This document shows positions 21,901-32,700 of a stretch of DNA of 64,000 nucleotides, piece after piece. Within the stretch, counting starts at the first letter, position 1. The number at the start of each line of letters is the position of its first letter. Position numbers and translations under genes: made by a program. Source of the DNA: Cristatella mucedo (taxonomy: Eukaryota; Bryozoa; Phylactolaemata; Cristatellidae). The notes beneath the pieces were generated by a model. The model was not told the origin of the DNA, did no database searches, and saw nothing but the letters and a program-made list of their open reading frames with translations. The DNA lies in the NCBI GenBank assembly GCA_009760855.2, contig WPIO01000018.1, forward strand, positions 5,070,001 through 5,134,000, given 5' to 3'.

Positions 21901-24900
21901 ACCGATGTTGTGTGCTCTATCCCATAGGCTTATGTGAAGCGCCTGAATAGAGATCAAGTTTCTGAATAGAGATCAAGTTCTCTATACAAATGAATCATGT
22001 TTTTTGCTTGCCTGCTTATGGGGTGCACCTGCACTCTGGCTAATGTGACGGCACCCGTGTGCAGGGGCAAAGAAAAGCAGTGCACCTATTTCAATGTGAT
22101 TGCTGTACGAAAATCGCTGTAATTGAAAATGTTTCCATCTCTTCGGAGAATCTCTGTATTCTCACATCTAAGTGTCGGTCTGCATGAGTTGTGACGTCCA
22201 GTTTGACGCATGATACTCTGCCAGTGTAGCTTAAGTTGAATGCGACTTTCGCCTGGGTGTGGGAATCGCTCGAGATCTGATCTTGCAGTGGCCAGCAGAT
22301 CATCGGGCCATCAAAGAAAAAGAACCAGAAACCGACCGAGGTCATCGAATCACTATTCAAGTCTGCCAAGGAGTAAGCAGCTCGCGCAATTGTAGCAGCA
22401 GGCAGGCCAGTTTGCGGCGGCACCCGGCCATATTCCAGCAGCACCGGTGTCTGCCGCCCGGCGGCAAGTGTGGCGGTGGTCGTCGTTGCAGTCATGGTGC
22501 TGAAGTGGTAGAGCCCGACGATGCGTCCAGATCGTCGATGCACCGGAAGCAGATGCAGGGCTCTCTGTTCGCCGGTGCCGGCTACAAGCTGGGCGAGTCG
22601 GAGGCCGAGCCGAGCGTGATGGTCCCGTCGACCAGCAGAGGTCCGCAGGCCAAGAAGGTAGGCGGCAAGGTAGCCGCTCTGGCTTCAGCCGACGGCCGTG
22701 CAAGTGGGCAGCGGTGGCTGCATCCTTTGCTGCTCGACTGCCGGAGCTTTTATTCCGATGGCGATGAGCGCAGGCATGTGACCATCGGCTATGGCCAGGG
22801 CCAGGCGGTGTCCATCGGCCATAGCCAGGGCCAGGCCTTGCGTCCATGTTTTCAAGAGGATTCTCGTGTCCGTTGTGCCGCTCTGCACTGTCAGTTGGTC
22901 CCATGTGGCCTGCAATGATAATTTGCTTGCTGTTTGTGGGCTGCTTTTGCAGGTAGATTGTGTGCTTCGTCTCTGGAAGACAGGCTTCACGGTTGACGAC
23001 GGTCCGCTGCGGGAATTCAGCAAGCCCGAAAATGCCGAGTTCCTGTCTGCCATTTCGAAGGGGTAGGTCGTCGTGCTCCGACGACGCGGCATCGTGCACA
23101 CACATGTGGGATATGCCAGTCGGGAGACGGTGGCAGCAAAAGTGTCCCGTAATGTCACTTCCCTTTTGCTCCGTGACTGCTGCTGGCGTCCACCTCGTGG
23201 CTAGTCTAGTGCCTCGTGGCGAGGCGATCTCTCTGCTCGTGCTGCACTGCCTGGCCCCCACTGCCCGGCCCAGATTGTGGAGCAGCAGGAGATCGATCGT
23301 AAGCTGCGTAAGTTGGCCGAGTTACCACCCCGAGCGAGCAAACCGATTGCTGCCGGTGGGAGCTGCCGGTAGTGAGAGAATGCGAGCTAGTGCCAGCTGC
23401 GTTCGATCGACGGACTTGTCTGCCAATGTGCTATAGAGGAAAGATCCGTCCGAGGCTGGTGCTCTCCTTTGAGTTCTCTTGGGCAGTCAGCAGAGCTCTC
23501 GCTTCGATTCTCATTTGCTTTTGGTCCCTATGATTCTTCACCGATTGCACTCTGCTCCTCTTCTTCTCGTGTCACATCTCTAACTCGCACTCTCTTTGAA
23601 TGTTAGTGTATGTGTCTAGTCTCGTTGTCTGTCTCTCGCCTCTCTCTCACTCTCTTTCCCTCCCTCCCTCTCTTTCTTTTTCTGTCTGTCGTCTGTGTCT
23701 TTCTGTCTCTGTCTCCCTCACTCCCTCTCTTTCTAGGTCTGTCTGTGTGTCTTTCTCTGTCTCTTTCTGACTGTCTTTCTCTGTCTCTCTCATTCTCTTA
23801 CTCCCACCCTGTCTCCCTCTGTCTGTCTGTCTCTCTGTCTGTCACTGTCTGTCTCTCTGTCGCTGTCTCTCTGTCCCTGTCTCTCTCGACTCTCTGTGTC
23901 TCCATCTCCGTCTCTGTCTGTCTGTTTGCCTGTCTTTCTGTCTGTCTGTCTCTTGCTTTCTCCCTCCCTCCCTCTCTCCCTCCTTTCCTCCCTCCCTCCC
24001 TCCCTCCTTCCTTCCCTCCCTCCCTCCATCCCTCCCTCTCTGTCTGTCTTTGTCTGTCTGTCTGTCTTTCTCTGTTTCTGTCTGTCTCTCTGACTCTCTG
24101 TCTTTCTCTGTCTCTCTTTCTCTATCTCTCTTTCTCTTACTCCCACTCTCTGTCTCCCTCTCTCTGTCTCCTTCTCTCTGTCTCCCTCTCTCTGTCTCCC
24201 TCTCTTCTGTCTCCCTCTCTCTGTCTGTCTCTCATTCTCTACCTCCCTCCCCTCTCCTCTCCCTCTCACTCCTTTTCTCTCTCTATCTCACTCTCTTGTC
24301 TGTTGTCAACGTTGCAGTTGCCACATTTCTTCACTTCTTGCCGACTGGCACTGGCTCCCAATCAAGCAGCGTATCGACTTGTAAGTTCTGTTACTAACGT
24401 TTAGGTCCCTTCATTCTCTGGCTCCAGCCTACCTCTCAAAACTGCTTACCATTTAGGCTAGGCATCGGATCACCAACTCGTCTGACTCAAATCGTTTAGC
24501 TGTGCCTCAAACCAACCTCAAATCCTTAGGAGACTGTACCTTTACTTAATGTTTCTCTCAAAGCCTGGCACTCGCTCCCGACTGACGTCACGACATTTAA
24601 AAGTAAGCTAAAAAAATGCACTCGTTCCTCTCAATGGTTGCTGGCGTGTGGGTGGCTCTATGGATGGTTCTTTGTGTGCTTGTGTAGGCAGTAACCAATT
24701 GACACTATTCCTTAGCAGCACATGAAAAATGCCTCGAAAGAGATTTAGCTCTCGATCCTAGTATCTTCTTCTTCTTATTATTATTATTATTATTATGGCT
24801 TACTACTACTATATTCGTTCACCTCCTCCAGCCCGCTGCTGGCAGCAGCGGCTGCTTGTGCTGACGGCAACCCCCAATTCTGGCTCCCTTGTAACAAGTA

Positions 24901-25469
24901 AGCTAGCGATCCGCCCAGCCCTGCTGCTGTCGTTGCAGAGTCGCCTTTGTTACCCGTTTTCTCTGTGTCTCTCACTCGTGTGTCATGAGGCTGCGTGCGA
25001 TGAGACCTTTTGAGGAACGCTGCAGATAGCTGCCGGGGCCTATAGGTTCTGGCATTTAGGCTTCGAGTGCACAGATTTGTGCTGCACGTGAGCATGTTGC
25101 TCACTGGCTTGAGCCGACGAATGCCCCGACCTTGACCTCGGGGCCTGGGGCTTTTTGCCTCTGTCAAGGCATTTCAAATCACAGGGTCGCGTGGGGCGGT
25201 AGATGCAGCGAGCTCTGGTGCGGTGCACCTGAGAATAATGGTAAGAAATTTGTCAGCCTAAGAAATGCCCGCTGGCTTGGCCCAGTGGTTAAGTTGCTTG
25301 CCCCGAACCAAGGTCGAAGTGAATGTATTTGATGACCCATGTCGTGTGGGCTCGAGCCCTGCAGCACAAGCGAAGCGCCTGAATAGAGATCAAGTTCGCT
25401 TAGGGCGCTATACAATTTCGAAGCGCCTGAATAGAGATCAATTCGCTTAGGGCGCTATACAATATTATA

Positions 25470-25521
<52 letters not shown>

Positions 25522-25548
25522 TTCTTCTCTACACACCCATACACAAAC

Positions 25549-25618
<70 letters not shown>

Positions 25619-26710
25619 GAGAGCTAGACCTCTTCGTGGACACGTGGCTCGGTGCCAGCATTGTCGCTCTCATGCTTATCCGCCCCACTTTCTTGTGCGA
25701 TTGGCCATTTCCAAGCGGCTACATGGCTCGACTTCTAATGGCTTGAACTGAATGGCGTTTTTCGATCTTGGTCGCGCTCGTCTGCTGGAAGTCGTGTGCT
25801 GGAAGTCGTGTGCACGGGGGTCGTCGCCTCGCACCGGGACCGCTCACTTAGGGGAGGCAGTTGGACAGCCATACTTCACGGTGCAGCGCCTTGTGCAGCC
25901 GAAGCTGGGCGTCTGCTCCAGCTTCGAATTCTGCACTCTCCCGTTTTCCAGCGAAGTGCCGAAGGAGCTGATTCGCCAGGCTCGCGGCAGCGAGGTCAGC
26001 CTGAACATGGAGGACCGCCGAACCGAGGATTACGTGCCGCCCAAGGTGCAGATGAAGGCCTTCACTGGCCAGGGTCAGATGCTGGGCAGCCCCGCCCCTC
26101 AGGTCATCGTCTCCACCGCCACGCGCGGGGCAGCAGCCGCTCCGGCGGCGCCGGCCAGCAGTCCAGCAGATCTGCGTGCCGCAGGCGGCGTGCAAGTTGA
26201 CGAGACGCAGCCTACCACTTCGCTTCAAATACGGCTTGCCGACGGCACGAGGTAAGCCAAGCTCGGCACGTCGAAGTGGCGGCACGTCGAGCGGCGCTGG
26301 CTCCAGCGCACCTTTTGGTCATCAACATGGTTGTCTGCTCCTTAAAAGGGCAAGGTCTGGCCCTCTCTTTGATGCAATCTTGGCTACGCCTGGTGGGTAA
26401 AGTGGCGCCTGTATGCCGGCTTACGTGTCGGCTGTGGGCTGGAGTGTGGGGCAGGGATATGTGCACTGTTATGTGTGCAGGGATATAAGCTTAGAATATA
26501 TGCCATTCGCTTCTCGAAAGTCTTGTGTCTGTGGGCAGGGGCATGTACACTCCTTCTCGAAAGTATTCTTCCAACACTACATATGCAGGGATTAGTCGAA
26601 CAGAGAGCTGGAGATCCAAGTGCAGCCAGCCACTGGATCCACTAAACTGCAGCAGTCAAAGTGGAATAGCTGTCGCTCGAGTAGTGAGCACATTGTGTGT
26701 GAGTGTGTGT

Positions 26711-26795
<85 letters not shown>

Positions 26796-29700
26796 TGTGT
26801 GAGTGTGTGAGTGTGAGTGTGTGTGAGTGTGTGTGAGTGTGTGCGTGCGTGCGCGTGTGTGCACGCTCGCGCATGTGTGAAACTGCAACAACCATGTGGT
26901 TGCTATGGAGTTGGGGTACTTAAACATGGCGTTTCCGAAGACTTAACGAGTCCGGAATTTGTTTAGCATTTTGCTCCATACGAACTCTCTCATGTCTGCA
27001 CAGTCTCTGCAGGCACGAAAGGAGAGAAGGGATTTCCCTAGCCAGATTGCCCTATAGAGGGCGGCTTCGTTTTGGCGTCTATTTCAAGGTGCCTCCTAGG
27101 TGGTCTTTATGGTACCACGAAGGACGACTGCAAGCCTTTCAGTATGACATGGGCCTCTGCAACTGAGAAGTGGCACGGAGTCTTAATATAATAATATATA
27201 ATTCATTTGCATAGCACCCTAAGAGAACTGAAATTCAAATACTTCACATATGCCGAGGGGCTCGAGCCCACGACCTTGGCCATCAAGTGCTTTCACATCG
27301 ACCTTGGTTCGACCTAGCCACTGAACCAAACCAGCGTGGAACGATTCTTAAGCTCAGCCTTAGAGCGGTGAGCTATGAGGCTAGAGAACTTGAAATGCAC
27401 CCAAGTCAGTCGACCAAGCTCGGGTCGTTTAAGCAAGACGACTCAGAGGGGGGACTCTCAATCTGAAGGTGCTCTCGTGGCACTCCGAGGAGTGTAGCAG
27501 TGCTGGATGTTGTCCCTCAGTCGCTGAAGGTGCTCTCGTGGCACTCCGAGGAGTGTAGCACTGCTGGATGTTGTCCCTCAGTCGCTGCCGACCACTACGG
27601 ACGCGATCGTAATGCGTGGTGAGACGGTGCGCACAGAGACCTGCAGTTTTTCAGGCGCTACATACTGAAAAAGGTCGCCAAACGAGAGCCTTTGCTCATA
27701 GAGCAAGGCAGAAGAGGACTTCATCGATGGGGCCCCTTGAGCACGCCCACTACATGCTGGCGAATGGAGTCGAGCTTTGTGGACCTACGAGTCAGCATTC
27801 ATGCTTGTTGGTGTTGGAAAACAAAGAACGTACATAATTCGTCAAAAAGATGAGATGTACCACCATGACCGTCTCCAGCCAGTAGTGAAATTCGATGGTG
27901 GAAATGTCACGGTTTGGGGTTGTCTCTACGCCTCCGGTGTTGGAATTCGGCAAGGTATTAATGGACTTATTTACCAGCATATATACATCGATCTAGTGAA
28001 AAATGCTAGGATTCCAAGTGCTTGAACTCTTGTGGGGCAACGGTCAGATTTCACAGCTCGACAGTGATCCGAAGCACACAGCAAAAGCTTCTACAAGGTT
28101 TTTCTCTGCAGTAGCTGTCAGAGTCATTAGTTGGCCTAGTCAATCGCCTGACCTCAATTTCATAGAGCATCTTTGGGATAGGTTGGAGTGCTTAGGTATA
28201 ATTCTGTACCTTTTACGACTTCTGAAACGCTGTTTAGCCGGCTGCAGTACTAGTGGGGTAATATCACCTTAGTGACTTGTTAGAGGTTGATGGATTCTAA
28301 GCCACGGTTGTATAAGAGAGGTTAGTAAAAACGCCTGAACGACAAATGTGCAGTATTTTAAGCATTCATTTATTATACAGTGCAATGCAATTCATGATGT
28401 ATCCTTCTGTTTGCTAAGTGGAAAGCCATCAGCCGGCACCAGGTGGGTGGCATCATTCTGGGTGGAACAAGACTTTTGATAAGGAGTATGTAGTCATGGT
28501 CTCTTTCAAATGAGATTGGTGCTCAATCTGTTAATGGAATCGAACCTTGATCTTGCCCCAGACGTAGCCAGTCGTAGCAGGTGGCAGCAAGCTGATTCCG
28601 AGGGTCAGACTTCCTGCAAGGTCGCTCCGACCTTGCCTTGCCAGCCAGTGGCTGCAGGCCTGTCCATGCCTGCTGTGGCTGTGGCCTGTCGAAAAGTGTG
28701 TCACCTTTGAAATTTTATGTTGATCCATGCAGTATTGGCCGAGTTATGGAATTTATAAAGCACAAATCTACACCGTGAATGAAGCTGTTTGAAAAGTCAC
28801 AAGCATGTACCGTCACAAGTTGCAAACATGTAACTCGATGTACTAATGTTCATCAAGTGGTACGCCAGTCACATATGAACCAGAGATCGGTAAAGCTTGT
28901 TATTTGTAAATATGTTGCTTCCGGTTCACTACTAGGATAGAGGCAGTTTTCATAGTAATTTTTTACGGCTTTCTTTAATGTGGAAATCGGCAACACTTCT
29001 GATCCCATTTCTAACATGTTCGTCTTTTCAAAGGTACCCTAAACAAATATTCCATTGCTAGACCAATCTTCTCAGTATTATCTTAACGTTTACCCTAAAT
29101 CGTTCACGGTACATGAAATATGTCTGCATTGCATGTAAGCTGAATTTCAGCGCTTGTCCATTAACCTGTAGTGCTAAAATGAAGTTTCACCACCGCCATT
29201 AGCAGTCACATGTCCGGGCTGCTCAGGCAGAGAGAGAGAGAACTAACGAGGCAGCAAGCCTCTGGCGTTGCTTACCTGTTTGATTAGGGCCATTGTCCTG
29301 TTGGAAACAATTTGATCTCCTCGAATTCTCGATGCCTTGTTGTATTAGGTACTGAAACATTCTGGAATAGTTCTAAATAAAAGTCTTACGTTGTGATTCT
29401 TGTTATCCGATTCAGGACGCCTAACCCCTGGTTACAGAAGCGTCTGCAGACCATTACCCATTTAAATTTACCATAATAGTAATACACTTGGTAATTCGCC
29501 CTCAGAGAACTCAATCTCTTTCTAGGCGCTTTACATTAGCTGCAAGGAAACACAATCGAATGGTAAGTGGTATCATGCTTGATAACATGGAAAACATGGT
29601 TAGGGGTGACATGCACAGGTTCAGTATGCAAGTGTGGTTAGTGTCAGCATGCATAAACACATAAAGGATGTATCATGAGACCCATGAAATAATGTCATAA

Positions 29701-32700
29701 ATTTGTGCATTTTTGTTTTCTTTTTAAATGTGGTCAAGTCAGGGGGATGTCACGACGCAAGTCGGGAGTGAGTTCCAAGCTTTGGGAGCATAGGAACTAA
29801 AGGCACGGTCTACAAAGGATTTGAGTTTTATATGAGGTATAGGTAAACAGTTGGATTCCAAAAAGCGGGTGGTACGATGCTTAGCCTGGCGGAGGGGGGA
29901 GCAGATCTGACAGGGAGGCTGGAGCCAAAGAATGAAGGGACCTAAAAGTGAGCGACAAAACCTTGAAGTCAATCCGTTGCTTGACTGGTAATAATAATAA
30001 TAATAATAATAATATTGCACTTGATAAAGCGCCCTCAGAGAACTTAATCTCTTTCTAGGCGCTTTACATTTGCTGCAAAGTGATACGCAATAGAATAGTA
30101 AGTAAAATGGTAGCTAGTGCAGTTCGGACGAGAGGTGGTGTGATGTGGCAACTGCGACGCTCACGACAAACAAGCCTAGCTGCAGAGTTTTGAACCAGCT
30201 GTAAGCGATTGATTGCACATACCGGTAGGCCAGCAAGCAGTGAGTTACAGAAGTCAAGACGGGATTTCACAAATGCACGGACCCACTTAGATGTGGTACC
30301 TTATCTAAACAAGACCGAGTTTTTGCAATGTTATATAGCTGAAAGTAGGCAGACTTGATTGTGGAACTGATGTGGTCGTCTAACGAAAGTTCACTTTGGA
30401 ACATGACACCTAGATTTTGAGCTGATTCAACAGGAGATATGCTGGCAGAGCCGATGGAGAGCATTAACCTTTCCAATTTCTGAATCACACCTGGTTTTCT
30501 CATAACTAGTAAGTTAGCTTTATCATCATTCAATTTAAGAAAATTTGCTGCCATCCATATGTGGATGTGATCAATACATGCAGCAAGGGAATTGAGAGAA
30601 TTCGATGTGCTCGAAGGCTGGGAGGGTTCAAAGCAAAGGTATAGGTGAGTGTCATTCGTATAGAATTGAAAGCCTAGATTTTGCTTGGCAATCACATCGG
30701 CAAGAGGGAGAGTATAAACCGGGGAAAGAACCGGACCTAGCTCGGATCCCTGAGATACCCAATATTTCAGAGGTTCATCGGATGATCTATGTTCATTCAG
30801 ATCAATACTCTGGAATCTCACTGAGATAGGACCTGAATCATTGTAGAGCAGTGCCAGTGATGCCCAGGTGAGATGAGAGGCGATCAAGAAGGACTTAGTA
30901 ATCGATAGTATCAAAAACTGCCGAAAGATTGAGCAAAACAAACAGAGATACTGTACCCATGTCTGCATTCCTAAGTAGATCGTTGTACACCCAAAGCAAT
31001 GCCGACTCTGTGGAGCGATTAGATTAGCTCTAAAGCCAGACTGGAAGTTACTAGCAAGGTTTTAAGTTTCAATATAGTTCAGCTGGTCAGCCTTGACTCG
31101 CTCGTGTCTTTGATAGGAATGGTAGAAGGGAGACTGGGCTGCAGTTGCTCAAGTTCTTTTGGTCTAGTGTCGCTTTTTTGAGTAATGGCCTGACTACAGC
31201 TTTTTTGAAAGGTGCTGGGACATGACCTAAGGCTAGTGACACATTAATGATGTTAGTTATGCATGGCAGCAGCAGATCAATGCAACGTAGAAGCAGGAGA
31301 GTGGGAATAGGTCCAAAGGACTTGTTGTCTTCTTTGATTGGGATATGAACTTCAGGACAAGGTCACTAGTGACTTGCTTGAATGTAGAAATTGAGGTGCT
31401 GCAACGAATCGAGGGACAGCATTCTAGTGGGGATGCTGCCTTCGCAGGGATGGACTCCCTCATCTTGTCTATCTGCTGGACAAATAATCGAGAGAAGCGA
31501 TCAGCTAGATCATCACAGGGATCATACGGTAAGGAACTAATCTGGGAGCGGTTGAGGAGATGGTTCATTGTTGACATCAGCATTTTTTGATTGTGCATCT
31601 GTGATTTAACAATGTTTCTATAGAAGCTAGACTTTGCCTTTGCCAGGATCGATTGATACGACCTACAGTAGTCCTCGTATGCCCGTCGATGGACAGTCAG
31701 TCCTGATCTTTTGTGTGCCTTTTCAAGCTTGCGCTTAGTAGACCTAGCTAGTTTAATGTCTGAGGTAAACAATAGGCCGTCTGGGCGAGGGTGCACAGTG
31801 TGCTTAGTCACAGGTACAAACTCGTCGAGCGTGTCAGCTAATGACGTGTTGTAGCTATCTACCAGTGATGACAGATCGGAAGGGGGGCTGAGCAGCAGAG
31901 GCGAGACACATATTCTCGCACGGACAGCATCGATGTCAAGGGCCTTGAGGTTTCACGATTCACAAGTGATTTTAGAGGAGGAGGAGGAGGGTACACGTCG
32001 TAGACTGAATGAGATGTGCATGTGACCATTAAAAATACCACCAAATTTAAATGCCGTCTGAAGGCAATCAATGAAACCGTCATTAGGGTGCCGATGCACT
32101 TGTTCCTTTGCAGTTGCCAAACAATGGTATATTTACTCACTTCAAACATGTGAATTTACTCTCGGCGCTCCACACGAATTAGCTCTTCAGTCTTTGTGGG
32201 CCCAGTGTGCTTGCGTCCTGCCTGCTGAAAACGAATCGCTTTGTGCTTGACGAACAGATGCCGGTTCTTTTCTCTCTTGCTTTACAATCCTAGCAAACAT
32301 ACCTTGTTCACTAGTCGCAGCCTAATTGCATCCCTACCCAACTAGTTTCTCAATAGCAGCTTGCAGGACTGAATACTCCTCCTAGTGCGAACCGATGCAT
32401 CAAAGCTTTGCCTCTTTCTCGATGGGGCTTAGTGTCGCTTGGACAGCATGACACACGATGGATATTTGTACCAGTCGTAGTAATCTTCTTCAGGTTGCAC
32501 CTCATCATAGCCTCACTGGTTTGCAATTCTTTAGTACTTGCAACCTTGCTAAGTCCTGTTTGCTGTGACTGTAGCTTTTGCATTACCGTGCTCGCCTAAG
32601 TAAAAATTTTAAAAAATTCATTTGTATAGCACCCTAAGAGAACTGAATCTATCCAGGCGCTTCACTTATGCCGAAGGACTAGATCCCACGACTTCGGTCG

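Noticed and set aside
22398-22491. Upstream extension of p47 exon 5
   Set aside because: An open frame runs into the exon, but it lacks p47 similarity and the TTGCAG acceptor at 22491 restores the conserved AKDHGAE junction.
22353-23261. 302-codon minus-strand open frame
   Set aside because: It overlaps p47 exons 4-6 on the opposite strand and is a shadow of their codon use.
23610-24404. 264-codon open frame rich in Leu/Ser/Cys
   Set aside because: It is the translation of the CTCT/CTGT pyrimidine tract in p47 intron 6.
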